DNA from: Symbiodinium kawagutii | Taxonomy: Eukaryota; Sar; Dinophyceae; Suessiales; Symbiodiniaceae | Reading direction: 5' to 3' | Assembly: GCA_009767595.1 (NCBI GenBank) | Contig: VSDK01006555.1 | Location: forward strand, 638,397-702,396 | Length of the DNA: 64,000 bases | Shown: positions 1 through 12,476 of the stretch, in pieces | How positions within the stretch are numbered: position 1 is the first letter of the stretch | Layout of the letters: every line of letters begins with the position of its first letter | The notes under the pieces: model-generated | What the model saw: only the letters and a program-made list of their open reading frames with translations | Databases searched by the model: none | Told to the model about the DNA's origin: nothing | Program-made: the position numbers and the translations under genes

Positions 1-2512
1 TAGAAACATTCCAAGACACTCAGACACTCCTTCTATACTTTAAACTTTAAACAGAGTTAAACTCGCTAAAGAATGAATAGACAGAATTTCAAAAGTGAAA
101 CATCCCAAGACAGAGTTCTTCAGCATCTGACGATCAGGAATAATATCTCCCAGCGGAACATATCGAATGTGCTGGGACCTGCTAGGACTGAAAAGATGTT
201 GGGAGGGCGGTGGATGTGCATAGAGCCCGGCAGTGTAAACAAGCGGAAAGGTACGAGAGGGATAAACTTACTAATTTGTGGGGCCTTGTTCAGAGGGTGA
301 AGGATAGCAAACAAGTATGCTCACGACCATATTAAGTCCACTCATAATCGAAAGAAAGCGGATATCGAAAGGTAGAAGAGTGCAGAGTACGATAAGTTGA
401 CATGACATTGACATGCTTCAAAAGACAGCGGCGTGAAAGTGGATGCGCATGGCAGGTACTGTCTAACGGTCCCACCTTTTGAATTTTTGATCCTTTTTGC
501 CCGCGCTCAAGAAGCATTTCTGCGATGCTTTGCTCCTGTAAGATCTGTAAGAAGCTGACATCTCCCTTACAGAAAAAGGACAAAACTGATAGAACCGAAG
601 GATACCGAAGGGAGATGTCCCAGGATCCTCAACAAATCCAGAGGGTGAAAGAAAACAATGGAATATCGAATTGGAACCGAATTGGAACATCGAATGGAGC
701 CACATTTCGAAGTGAAGACTTCTGTGAAGTTCCACCGGTTCTTCCACAGGCCCTTCCCCAGGTACCACAGAGGCAGTGCCCTTTCTGTAGAAAGAATTGC
801 ACCCAGATCTGACATTTCTGTAGAAAGACATGCATTGGCTGCATTGGTAAGAGTTGTCATCAGCTTCGAAGAGCCCTGTCGCTTCCTGTACCCACAAAAA
901 AAGCATCCCATCGCATCCCTATTTGATATTTTCCTCGCTTTCCTGGTGTTCCCAACCACACACACACACACCAACGTTGACATGTTATCCAAAACCAGAA
1001 AGAAGGTCCCGAATCCCGAACATAAATTTGCTTCGTGTGCGGTCCATTCAAGTTTTAACCTCGCTAATTCCATGGCGTACGAGATGTGCATATTGAATCA
1101 TATTGATACGCGCAGACGAAATACCGCACAGCATTCAAAACCAAAAGCTATTTTGCATGTTTATTGCGATCTCAAACATTTCCAATCACAATACTTCTTC
1201 TTACCCTTGAATTAATTCATTTGATTCATTGACCTGACGCGCAGAACAGCATCATTCATTCCTTCACGATTTTTGGTCAGGCTTTAACATGGCAGAACTT
1301 GAAACAACTTGCACCAGCTAAGATCGGCTGATCAGATCCTTCGATTCCTTCGATTCCTCTTTCCAAAACCGCTGGGCTCTTGCCGAAGACCTCAAGCAAG
1401 TGGGATATCGCTCAAAAAGCCGGCACTCCATGGCCCAACCAGACAGTGGCCATTCAGTCAGTTCTGTATCTTTCCACCTAGGAACACAGATAACAACAGA
1501 ACAGAAAACACCCAAGCAAGGCACATCGAGGCACTTGGAGTTCTCGACCAAGTCACTTGATGTCACCTGCCCGAGCTGCCGGAGGACTTTGCTTCATCCT
1601 TTACGATACTTTCATGATTCCGATGCAAGTTTTTGAGTTCGACAAGAGCACACCCGGCGAGATTCAAATTGAGACAAGCCGTCAGTGTAAACGGATTTTG
1701 CAAAACAGAATCAAACATATGATTGCAAATTGATTGCAAATTGATTGCAAATTGATTGCAAATTGATTGCAAATTGATTGCAAGATACTGCAAGTATTGT
1801 ACTTGTGTTGAACAACTTCGACAACAAATTGATAGTCCTTGCAGTCTGGTTTCACACATAAGAATTGTCAGCGGAGTTCTGACAATCGCAATTAGTTTTG
1901 TTGGTACATGGAATATTGATATTGTAACACACCGTATACAGTATACATAGATATTGTTACATATATGTACTTTCTGTATGTATACAAATTTCATTCCATT
2001 CTCGAAGTAGGTAAATTCTGAAGAGAATCAACTGTTCCTCACCTTGTCTTGCTTGGACTTGGAGGGACGCACTGATCCACCAGGGTTACCTCCCAAAATG
2101 AACAAGCCGTTTGTGAAAAGTCTACCAAGCCGTCTGAACGGATATGGATTTCGCATGGGTCTTTTGTGGCATGTTGGTCGCTTTGTTGACGCCACCCAGA
2201 ATCTCAAATGATGAATTTAGGCTTGTATACTCGCTAATTTTGAATCACAACAATTTATAACAGTGTATTGCGTTGATGATTGTATAGTATGAATCGAAGT
2301 AGCAAGACTCGGTCTCAACACCAACATACTTGGATTCAGAATCTCCTGTTTCAAGTTGCCCTCACATCGCATCGGTGTGGCTTTGCTTCGGAGGTGCTTT
2401 TCTTGATACGATGGACTGGATCACACTCCTGTACTGGTGGGGGCCTGGCCTAACATGAGCAGACATCAGCAGACAGTTGAGGACATCGTGCCTTGAGCAT
2501 TTGGACTTTCAG
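1..2512. other. Region upstream of channel exons, no assigned gene
   Basis: No exon here could be tied to a family. The channel gene that starts to be recognisable at 2513 must have its S1 helix and N-terminus upstream, so some exons probably lie in this stretch, for example the open segment at about 2092-2200 that follows a polypyrimidine-AG site, but I could not match codon phases. A run of CACACACA lies near 957-970. Overlapping ORFs of 140-185 codons on both strands look like chance reading frames. Confidence 0.5.
1719..1784. repeat. 11-bp tandem repeat (TGATTGCAAAT)n
   Basis: About six head-to-tail copies of TGATTGCAAAT, nearly perfect. No coding role is apparent. Confidence 0.9.
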
Positions 2513-5500
2513 GACGCTTGACATGGTCCAGTCCTTCTTTACCGGATACTTCCATGAAGGAGTACAAATTATGCAACCAAGGACAGAGTGCAGTAGGACT
2601 CCATAGGATGTAGGTGGCAGTTGCACTAGGCAAAAATCATTGTGTGACAAGCATGACCGGCAGTTCCTTGCAGGAAGATAGTGAAGAACTACCTGAAGAC
2701 GTGGTTTGTCATTGATTTGGTGGTCATCGGGTCAGCTTGCCTGTTTCCCCCTCTTGCTTTTGGATGGTTTGGAGCTATCAATAACGAGTCAAAGTTGTGT
2801 AGATTTCAAGCAGTCTTAGAGCACCAGGAGTGAAGGTCAATCTTACTAAAACACTCAGTGCCAGGCCAGAATGGTTCACGTCATTCTCTCCTGATGGTGT
2901 CGCGTTCTCAGTTTTTGCAGACCATTGAAAAGAAAATAGAACCATGTAGAACCACAAGCGACCTGAGTGCGACTAATTTGATATATCTGGTACAAACCAA
3001 AGGCGATGAATTAGAAGCTATCAATGTAATTGATTTTTCAGTTCATGGTTGTGATGTTTTCAAGTGTTCTCTCTCACTTTGATGCAGAGATGACCTCTCA
3101 AACGGGTTCCACAAGCAACTGCTGTGCTTTAGTCTATGTAATGGCCAGTTTGTAAACCTTCTACTGATATTGTTATGTATTGTTGTATTCAAGATGGGAG
3201 TCACACAGATCCCGGTTTACCCCAAGCTGGTTTGCTTGGTTTGTACAGATCTTTTTACCCTGCGTGAGAAGATCTTTTCCAAACAAAGCAGCGGTTTGCC
3301 ATTTTATGGTTGGTGATTCAATCAACCAACCCTTGCAAGGAAGCGCTTTGTACTGTGCTTTCATAGGATGCAGATAGCCTTTGAATCGAGCGGTTTCAAG
3401 GAAGTGTTGGACATTGCAAACAGGCTGTAGCGGCAATGAATGCGATCACGCTTAGAACATCTTAGAACTATGGCTTAGACAGCATCACCAGCACATCTTG
3501 TCACGGTGGTCATTCGATGGTGACCGCCTCCTCCACCTCCAACACCATCACCACGTTGCCCTCACCTGTCGTAATCAACAGATCTATTATCACGGAAGGT
3601 GTCGCTCTAGTAAGTTTCTCTTCGTTAGCACTTGCACTTTCTAAACTGGTTTGTGATGTTACTTTTGGTTTGTACTGTATGGAGTTACTTTTTATATCTC
3701 CTTGGGGTGATGTGATTTGATACAACAGAGCAACGTAATCGAACCTGTGTAATGAGAGGTACTGTGCTGCAATCTAATTTGATGTACAGAGCATAGAACA
3801 TAGAAATCTAAGAATTGACATCTCTGAGAGATTTAGACCATGTGATGTATACTTTTGATGCTGTGCAAAGTGATTCTAACAAATTGTACTGTGCTGGTAC
3901 CACAAAGCAACACAACGTGAGGTGATGTGACAAATTGTACTGTGATCAAAGACAAGGAAATGGCCTCAAAATCGAGATTTGATCAAACCCTCTGCCATAG
4001 CAAACATTCTGCAACAGAAAACAACAAACCATGAGATGCTCTGATGAATTCGGATGTGATATCATGTGATTCATCCGATGTGACGCCACATGCGTACCAT
4101 GAGTGCACGAATGGATGGTCGCACTTCACGTAATGCCACAGCTATGGTGGCATCTGACAAGACAGCGTGATGGGGCAATGCGCGATGTGGTGTGAGATTG
4201 TTGCGTGGTATAGTGTGGTGCGGAGAAGGGTTGAAGAGGGATGGATGTGTTGTAACGTATGGTCGCTGCGGTATGGGTGTGGTATTACATGACATTGGAT
4301 GATATTCAATCAATAGTCTATTCAATATCTTGTTGCTACATAGGCATTCTTTGTAATATAATACAAACATACATATATATATATATATATATATTAGGTT
4401 ATATAATTTCATATCACTTTTCTACAATGGAAACACAATGCAACAAGTACAAGTACGGCTTGGTTGAGCTGAAGCCTTCATGATCTGTTCATCAAATCCA
4501 TTCTGAAGTGACACACGTGTGACACGACCCGTGCAGTTCGGCCTTGATGGTGTTGGCATTGGCAGAATCCTACGTTTGGGAAGAGCAATGAGTCCAGGCC
4601 TCAGCGTTTTCGAAATTTTGAGCTGATTGCACTGCACAAAGCTGCCGGCATGACGATGATAGGAAATGTATTCTGCCTAATAGCGAAATAAAGGTGAATA
4701 CAATTGAAGTCAATTGAATACATTGTCATTTGACCACACGGCAATATGCGCCGCAAACTGCCGGCACCGTGGACAAACAGAACCGCAAACAGGCTGTATG
4801 TGTTGGGATACAAGGAGGGGTCTCATGGTCAAGTAGACTGCCTGCACTACAGACGTTGCGTGGCGATCCTGACTCTTCAAACTCCACGTGCGCAAGCTAA
4901 ACCAGGTTTTTTATCACGAGTCCCATGTGGAAGGCATGCGTAGGTTCGCATAGAGGTGCTGATTAGTAGCTTGCCAGTGGTATCCTTGTGCTTCTGGCTG
5001 TGTATCATCGCAAATGATCGTAGCTTCATGTTGTTGGAAAGGAGCTATCTCCCATGCTTTAGGCCCACAGCCCCTTTGCATGGGATGGCGCACCCACCCC
5101 CTTGTCTGTTAAGATCAGAAGAGAGTCAGCATCTAAATCGGATAATTATGGTCTTTCACTTCAGAGTCTTCACCAGCGTCAGCTTGCCCCCCTTTTGATC
5201 CCTCCAAAGTCCAAAAAAGTCCAAAAAAGTCCACAGCCTGTATCGTTTTTTGTCAAGCAAACTAAGCCCATGTTGCCCAGAATTTCCTGGAGCATTGAGC
5301 ATCGTTTTCTGGTTTGTGGAGGGGTTGAACTCCTGAGGAGTGCTGCGGCTTCTGCGGCTTTTGAAGTTGCGCCGGATGGTCGATGCGCTGCTGGAGATGG
5401 TTGAGAGTGAGTACTCTCCCGCTGCTTTGGAGCTCCGAGAACTTCTAATGTCATGGACTCATTGATGACTTGACGAACTTTTCTTATCTCTTCAGGTACA

Positions 5501-7709
5501 CGTTTACTTTGATCAACTTGTTGAAGCTTCTCTTCGCTGTTTTCGCGGCTGGCTTACAAATCAGAGTTTTGGACAGCTGAGATTCGTTTTCAGGGAAACA
5601 CTCTTACTTCGTTTGTAGCTTTGGAGCGGCGATGTGCTGACCCAGGTCCTAAATCACATCATTGCCTGCGTATGGTGCGCAGCAACTTCAACGCTGTGAC
5701 CCGACTGAAATACCTTACCCTTGAATTGTCAGGTACCTTGTGGGTAGGCAAACTTTGGACGCTGGATTGCACAACTGGTTTGAAATGAGCCACTGCCTCA
5801 GATGCCTCAGCTTTTCAAGACTTGGCCCAAAGTGGTGACAGAGCATGGCAGAGCATGGCAGAACATTCTCATTGACCGTTTTCAGGCGGAGAGTACGTGA
5901 ATGACAAGACGTACATGTACTTCACTTCCTTGCACTGGCATGGTACCCAGATGTATCTAGTATTCTCAGAGTCTGCAGTCTGCATCATGTTTGCACTTTC
6001 GGATGAGTTCCCTCACCTGGGAGGAGTTTGACGCAGTTCACACCTGCCTCGCCATTTGCTTAGTCTTCACCTGGTTGACTCACAATTACAGCGTGTTGAA
6101 GGCCATGTTTGCATTTGATTGCGCCACAATATCTCGGATTTAACACGGCCGAGGATGAATGTATCAGCAGCAAACACATTGGAGCGGGTCACATCCATCC
6201 TGGTCCTGTTTTTTGCCATGGTCTAGTGCCCAGACCATCTGCTGCAAATCTACGAACAGTGAAATATCTTTGGAAATCTTTGGAATATCTGGACTCATGC
6301 TATGAGCAACATCCGACTGGATACTTGAAGAACATTTAGAAGTCAAACTTCCGACGCGTGGAAAATTGCAGCAGGTAGTCCTGAAAAGAGATGTCAGAGA
6401 TAAAGAGACGTGTCTGTGGGTGTGCACGTGACAGATAGAATTGCACGATTTTTCTGTGTGGTTCCTAAAGTTTTGTGCTCCTGGATGTTCGAAAGTCACG
6501 TAGGCCGTAGGCTCAGCAAAGTGGCAGGTGCAGAGGTCAGTGGTGGCGAAGGTACTGAGCGAAATTACACGCTGCAGTTGTGCGAAGCAAGTGTGCAAGT
6601 CAAAATCGCAAAAGACTGTTCTGATCGGAGCACTTTGGAAGTTAAGATCGAAAAAAAGGTTCACCCGGCTGTGAGCGCGAAGCACCTTTACGAGTCAAAA
6701 TTTCAAAAAATACTGGTGGTCGCCCGACGTTTTTGGATGCGGAAATTGCGTTCCGCGTAGCGGGAGAAAGGAATTCGAGACATTGTAAAATTCGTGGCAG
6801 ACGCTAGGTTTCGTAAACATTGGCAGGCAGGGAGTTTTTTTTGATTTTTGGTGGCAGGTGCAGCATTGTTCCCCATCTTGGAAGATATGAGGAGCTTCAG
6901 ATGCTCGCTGCAAATTTGATGTCTTGATATTCGGATATCATTTCGCGGGTGCAAGAATTCGTATCCCCGGGTCCAAGTTTCTCGTGGCAGCTGCAACATT
7001 TCAGACACTCGAGCTCCAAAATCGCTAAAACGTAATGGAACAAACATGAAAAGCGAATTGTCAACGTGTCATTTTGGAAGAGAGTCTTGCAACAAAGTTT
7101 TGTTTTGCTAGCTTGAGGTTCTACATTTGCCAAAATTTTCGCACCAGAGCTCGGTTTTTGATAGCTTTGAGAGAGAGAGAGAGAGATAGACTGAGAGGCA
7201 GATAGCTAGATAGGTAGATAGGTAGATAGGTAGATAGGTAGATAGGTAGATAGGTAGATAGGTGGATAGGTAGATAGGTAGATAGATCGTTAGATAGGGA
7301 GGTAGATAGGTGGATCGCTACATAGATCAATAGATACATATATAGATAGACCGATAGACAGAGGGATAGTTGAAACAATTTCATAGGTAGATAGGTAGAG
7401 AAGTAAATAGCCAACTGACTAGTTAAATTGATGGGTACGTAGACAGCTCGCTAGCTAGATAGGCAAATAGATAGGTGGGTGGGACTGCAGATCAATACAT
7501 AGATAGGCATACAGAAGGTAGGTGGATAGATGGATAGATGGATAGATGGATAGATGGATAGATAGATAGACAGATAGATAAATAAATAGCTGCAGTAAAT
7601 AAATAAACAATAGATAAATAGAAAAAAACACAGACAGACAGACAGACGGACAGACGGATGGATGGACGGACGGACGGACGGACGGATGGATGGATGGATG
7701 GATGGATGG

Positions 7710-7767
<58 letters not shown>

Positions 7768-10126
7768 TTATAGATAGAAAGGTATGTTGGTAACTAGATA
7801 GAGAGGTCTGTAGATCGATAAACAGATAGACAGAGAGGCAGACAGATATAGACAGAGACGGATAGATAGAGATACTTATATAGAAGTGGTAAATATATGC
7901 AGCGACAACAGAGAGAAAGTTAGATTAATAGCTAGATAGATGGGTCGCAAGATCAGCAGACAGAAAGGTAGCCAGATCGACAGCCCAGCCTCTTGCCGCT
8001 CTTTCGGTGGACTGTGTCATCCCTGCATCTCAGCCAGCCTCTCCTGTAGACTTTCTATCTCGGAAACTTCTGCCACTGCGGCACTACTGGTAGTACAACG
8101 ATGTAAAACGTATTGAATAGTATTGAATAGTATGGAGTCACTGTGCAATCGCTATGCAGTCTACAGTGACGTGTAGTGCTTGTAGGTGGCCTTCTCGTCC
8201 ATTGTTGGGCACATCACAGCAGCAAGCCAAGCATGCACGTTCATGAGTGATCACACTCAAACACAAGGACCTTGATGCATTGCAAAGACGTCTCCGCATC
8301 AGGCATCTATGTCTCACTTGCAAAACTTGCGCGCAGGGGACCAAGATGGGCCACAGTCAGTACAACCCACGCATCCCGAAAAGCATCCAACCTGGTCCAA
8401 GACAAAATTTCAGAAAAGCTGAATTCATGGCCCCAACCTGCAGGGTGCGCAGATGAAGCAGTTCTGGCTACTTCGGCGATACATGAAACAGCGGCACATT
8501 CGCAGAGAGCTGTCCGCTTCTAAGATTAAGATGCTCATGGAAGTTCTCGATAAATCTTGCAAGGATTAGCATCTTAGCGAGACCAGTATCACTAATCACT
8601 ATGTGTCACTCCTCAAATGTTTGGTCTCGAGAGATCTGGAGAGTTCGGTCCTGGGGCGAGATGAGGCAACTGCGAATCACCAAGTTTCTGGAATACAAGG
8701 CAGGACCTTAGGTATCTTGAAGACATGAGATTCACAGGTTCAGAAGACCGAACAGATGTGTTAACATCAGATGAGTCCAGACTCAGTTGGATGGTACATG
8801 CACAGAATCACTCAGAAGAAAAAACGCAGAAGGAGATCAATGCTCTATCAATAGTAGATCAGATTGTTCGAAGCTAGATTGGTTCGGAGCAAGCGGTAAG
8901 ACATGAAGCTTCAAAGGTTTATCATGCTGTTTTGCTGTTACGGTAACGCCGCGCACGTTTATGTGTGTTGGTGAGGCACAAAAGGAGCATGACACTGTTC
9001 ATAGCAGCAAGATGCTCAGCCTCGAATCTTCCCCACTGCTCTACCATGCTGTACACGAATTGGACTATGAATTGGACTCGCTTTTCATTCCAATTTGTAC
9101 TTCAAGTCCAAGGCAGTGTCATGATCTTGGAGCAGCTATCTGAACCTTTGCGCAAGGAGCTATCGCCGTGGCCCTATCCAGTAGATTGAGCCTGTCACAA
9201 TTCATTGATTGAATCCCTTGATAACTAGGCAGTAATTCTTGGGAAACGACTTCAGAAAATGGGCAGTGCGACACATTCGGCTTCCGAAACGCACATGTCT
9301 CCCTTGTCATTTTGCACTTTAAGGTACGAGACTGTAGTGCACTGGATTGCATCACATCCTTTCTTCTCAGCTGTAAATTCAAAGATGTCAGTCATGCTGG
9401 CTTGTTTGTAATCCAGAAGGCCGTTTAAAACTTCAAGTCATTCGTCAAACCCAGAACTTCAGTCACAGTCAGACATCCTTACAGAGAAAAACCTGGATCA
9501 GCCTATGCCACTGCCAGGTGTTCATGCATCGGCTCTGTCATTCAGCTCTCATCGAGATTGCACTGGCATCAGATGACATTGTTTTTGCAGCAGGCTCTCC
9601 ACAGAGCGACAGACAGACAGAAAATACCAGAAAATCATCGCAGATGCCCATAGATTCCATAGATGTCCAACGCGCTTGGTCTTTAGAAACCTTTTTCAGG
9701 CCATGAAGCGAAGCAGATGCTTTTCATCAAGCAGGGCGATTTACAGTCTTTGGCCTTAAGACTGAAACACTTTAAACATGTGGTTGCCAACACACATTGC
9801 TTTTAGTTGCCTTGTCCACTTGAGGTATGTTGACCTTAACCGTATCGTTTTGGAACCACCATTGCAGCAAGAGGAGATTTGTTGTGACATGACTGACTAT
9901 ATCTTACTCTGCAATTTTGAATGCTATGCTACCAATGGAAAGGAGAGCTTTGTGGAACCTGCACTCTGGGTCTCATGGCGTCACATGGGAGATTGCAAAG
10001 TGCAGGGCACCAAGCTTTGTACCAAACAGCAACGCAGATCACCCAGTGGAAGGCGATCTGAACATTGAATGCTTCCTTGATGCACCCGCTGCAGCATGGA
10101 AAGACACATTCCATCAATTCCATTTT
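2513..10126 (+). CDS. Voltage-gated cation channel with cyclic-nucleotide-binding-like domain (CNG/KCNH-type), partial, at least 22 exons
   Basis: Membrane channel; ion selectivity unknown. Exons by eye: 2513-2581, 2674-2730, 3483-3570, 4537-4591, 5338-5410, 5496-5544, 5646-5692, 5733-5777, 5886-5937, 6024-6050, 6154-6220, 8186-8221, 8303-8338, 8453-8508, 8666-8699, 9113-9164, 9324-9390, 9518-9593, 9700-9745, 9825-9870, 9943-10006, 10047-10126. In order they encode the S2-S3 loop and S3 ([11 protein letters not shown]), S4 with arginine or lysine every third residue ([18 protein letters not shown], then KLRR), S5, pore helix (TSLHWSLTQF), S6 ([18 protein letters not shown]), a C-linker ([21 protein letters not shown]) and a CNBD ([15 protein letters not shown]). 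Codon phases match at every junction except 5777/5886 and 8699/9113, where a small exon is missing. Donors: 9 GT, 10 GC, 3 GA. The pore lacks GYG. S1, the start codon and the C-terminus were not found. Family call firm; exon ends approximate. Confidence 0.85.
6335..8097 (+). repeat. Composite satellite/GATA repeat, copy A (inside channel intron)
   Basis: This lies wholly in the channel intron 6221-8185. It begins with GAAGTCAAACTTCCGAC (as copy B does), continues with a head containing motifs such as GCAGGTGCAGAGGTCAGTGG, then diverged copies of the core GCGCGAAGCAC...GAGTCAAAAT (about 6590-6705), then a long GATA-type array, and ends with a tail GGAAACTTCTGCCACTGCGG followed by GCACTACT. The same order of parts is seen in copies B and C. 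No protein is encoded. Confidence 0.75.
7168..7975 (+). repeat. GATA/GGTA/GGAT microsatellite array of copy A
   Basis: Blocks of GATAGGTA (7200-7290), GGATAGAT and GGACGGAT (7510-7770) and degenerate GATA. Translated in frames it gives spurious serine/leucine/tyrosine-rich ORFs. Confidence 0.95.
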
Positions 10127-12381
10127 GTTATTCTTTTCCTTGTACTACTGAGGTTGTCTCCTGGAGAGCTGATTGGAGTATGGTGCGGCGTTGTGCTGTC
10201 GATGATTAGGGTAGAATTCGTCGTGCTTTAGAACGGTTCTGCCGCTGAAATATTGAGGCTGACATCCCCAACGATCCCAACGGCTCTATATAGCTCTCTC
10301 ATATTGCAACTGCGGTGTTGACTTTGCCTTCCTGTGAATCTTATGTGACCAATTTGAAGCGCCTGCCAGCAACGATGTCTTCGCGAAAGAGATGGGTTTG
10401 CACCATTTGCGCGGACCTTGCTTTGGGTACTTAAAAGAAGATAGGAGTGTGATGCAGTATGGTTCGCGTAGATCCAGATGCAAGTGAGCAGTGGCCAAAC
10501 ATTTGGTTCATCATTGCGCAGTTGTGCAGCATGATCGGAGTCCCCTGCAACCAACCAGAACCAAACCACACTAGGTTTTGGCCACTAGTCACCTTGACTG
10601 ATAATTATTTTCCACGCAAAGAGTGGAAAGTCCGCTTTACATTTTTGCGACAGGAGAGTTTCAAGACATTGGCTTTCAAATGATGGCATGGCCCATGAGC
10701 ATGTAATCCTTTTCTTGCTTGCATCCCCTGTTGCCCAGAATTGCCCTAAACACAGCTTTGTTGCGACTGTAAGAATTGCAACAGAATAAGCACATGCTTA
10801 TCACCTCTGCTTGTTACATGCTTATTTCCTCCATGTTTCTCTGTTGCTTATGCTGGAAAAACCTGCGACCAAACGCCACGTGCTGGTGAGCTGACTGCTG
10901 ACCGCAGTGTCATGGAGTTTCAGCTTGAAAAAAGGCCTTTGAAGAATTGTACGTAGTGTCAAGGCTTGACCAGCATATATATATATACACATACATATGA
11001 GCAGCGTTCAAAAGTCCGATGATTGTTTTTGTACAAAAGTTAATCTGGCTGAGCCCCGCGAAAGTAAAACCTCCACGCGCGCAAGCTCCGCGAAAGCTAT
11101 CGCGAAAGTCCTGGTTAATGTTACTTCCGCGAAAGCTCCGCGAAAGCTTTTGTCAGAATCCGACTTTTCCAGATTTTTTTCATGTTTTTCCTGTTTCATC
11201 ATATGACATGCTTCCAGTTCACTTTTGGCCAAAAATGCTTTGCAGACAAGAGTTCCGCGAAAGTGCCGCGAAAGTGAAAAACCTGAAAAAGTGCTGCGCG
11301 AAAGCAAAAACTGTGGTCGCGAAAGCAGCGCGAAAGCGATGGCGAAAGCAAGCCGGATTATAACACTTTCATTCAGCATTTTGACCACCGCTCATATGTG
11401 TATATATGTAATTTGCACATACAGGCATACGTATACAGATATGTACACATTATGATTATGCAGATTCAGATCTTTTGAACGGTTCTATGTATTTGTTTTT
11501 CCTTTACTTGCTGGGCTGCTTTTACGCTCTTTTTGCTTCTTTCTTGTTTTCTGTTTTCCTTCTTTTCTTCTCATTTAGGTCTTCTCATTTCGGTTCTCTA
11601 TACACAAGAATAGCATGGAGAGTGTGCCCAATTTGAGAAGCGAACCCAAACAGAAGAACCATCATTAGATGAATGAACATCTGCGAAACTTTCATGATAG
11701 TCTTCAGTCATGTCTGTACATTGTAAGCTGGTTTGCTTTTATGGCAAGACAGATATTTCTGTTCTTGTATCTGAATTAAAGGATAGGTTCTGCACACAGC
11801 TTTTATTGTGAGCTGGTATGTATAGACAATTATAAATCTTGTATACATATGTACAGCGAGAGAGTAGAAAGAGTTCATGTTTGACGCAATGCTTGATGGC
11901 TTAGCCAAGAATTGGGGTCAGAGGAGCGATACTCGCTGTGCTGAGGCCGTGGAGTTTCTGCAAGATGTGCCCTGATATGTTCGAAGCTATCTAAGTCCAA
12001 AAGCTGTGTTAGAAGAGGATTCTTAAGAATATGATATAGATATGTATGTCTATTAAGGTATATATGTCTACCGGCGAGCGTTTGATTCTGACAGGTATGC
12101 GCTTCAGTTCTGTGAAAGGCTGAATGCAATTGAGTAAACCTGGCAAGCTTAAGCCTGGACTCTTGCAAGTCGCATTTGCAATGCTCTGGAAATCGCTTTA
12201 TTTGCAGAAGCAAATTGAACACTCCTCTTATTATTTGAAGCAAATACTTAGTCAAATATGATTATATATATATATATACATACATAGATGCTCTATTGAT
12301 CTTATATTTTTCTTGTGTCCTTATTATTTATTGTGTCCTTTATTTCTATCTTTATTGTCTTGTTGTGTCCTTCTGCACAGA
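10127..12381. other. Region downstream of CNBD exons; gene content unresolved
   Basis: The channel coding sequence must continue or end here, since the last exon closes with a GT donor at 10127 and no stop. I found no exon with a convincing channel match. Contains the CGCGAAAG cluster (listed separately) and short TATA-rich tracts. Confidence 0.4.
11057..11350 (+). repeat. Irregular cluster of CGCGAAAG motifs
   Basis: Ten exact copies of CGCGAAAG plus variants (CGCGCAAG, GGCGAAAG) in under 300 bp, at irregular spacing, mostly preceded by C, T or G to give (C/T/G)CGCGAAAG(C/T). The spacing is not a simple tandem period. The motif resembles the GCGCGAAGC core of the composite repeats but is not the same. 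Confidence 0.8.
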
Positions 12382-12476
12382 ACTTGAGTTTCGCTCTGAG
12401 CTTTGCAGCAGGCCAGAAGATCTATCCGACGTGTTGCGAGAAGATGACATGGGCATCAGTCAGATGGTGGACAAGG
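12382..12476 (+). CDS. Candidate exon, acidic (possibly channel C-terminus)
   Basis: An open segment between a TCTGCACAG acceptor and a GC donor (GACAAG then GCCCCC). It reads in one frame with residues such as RPEDLSDVLREDDMG. It could be a C-terminal exon of the channel 2 kb upstream or belong to another gene; another frame is also open, so the call is tentative. Confidence 0.3.

Noticed and set aside
7121..7975. Regularly spaced short repeats reminiscent of a CRISPR array
   Set aside because: Simple 4-8 bp microsatellite with no spacers, and a eukaryotic context.
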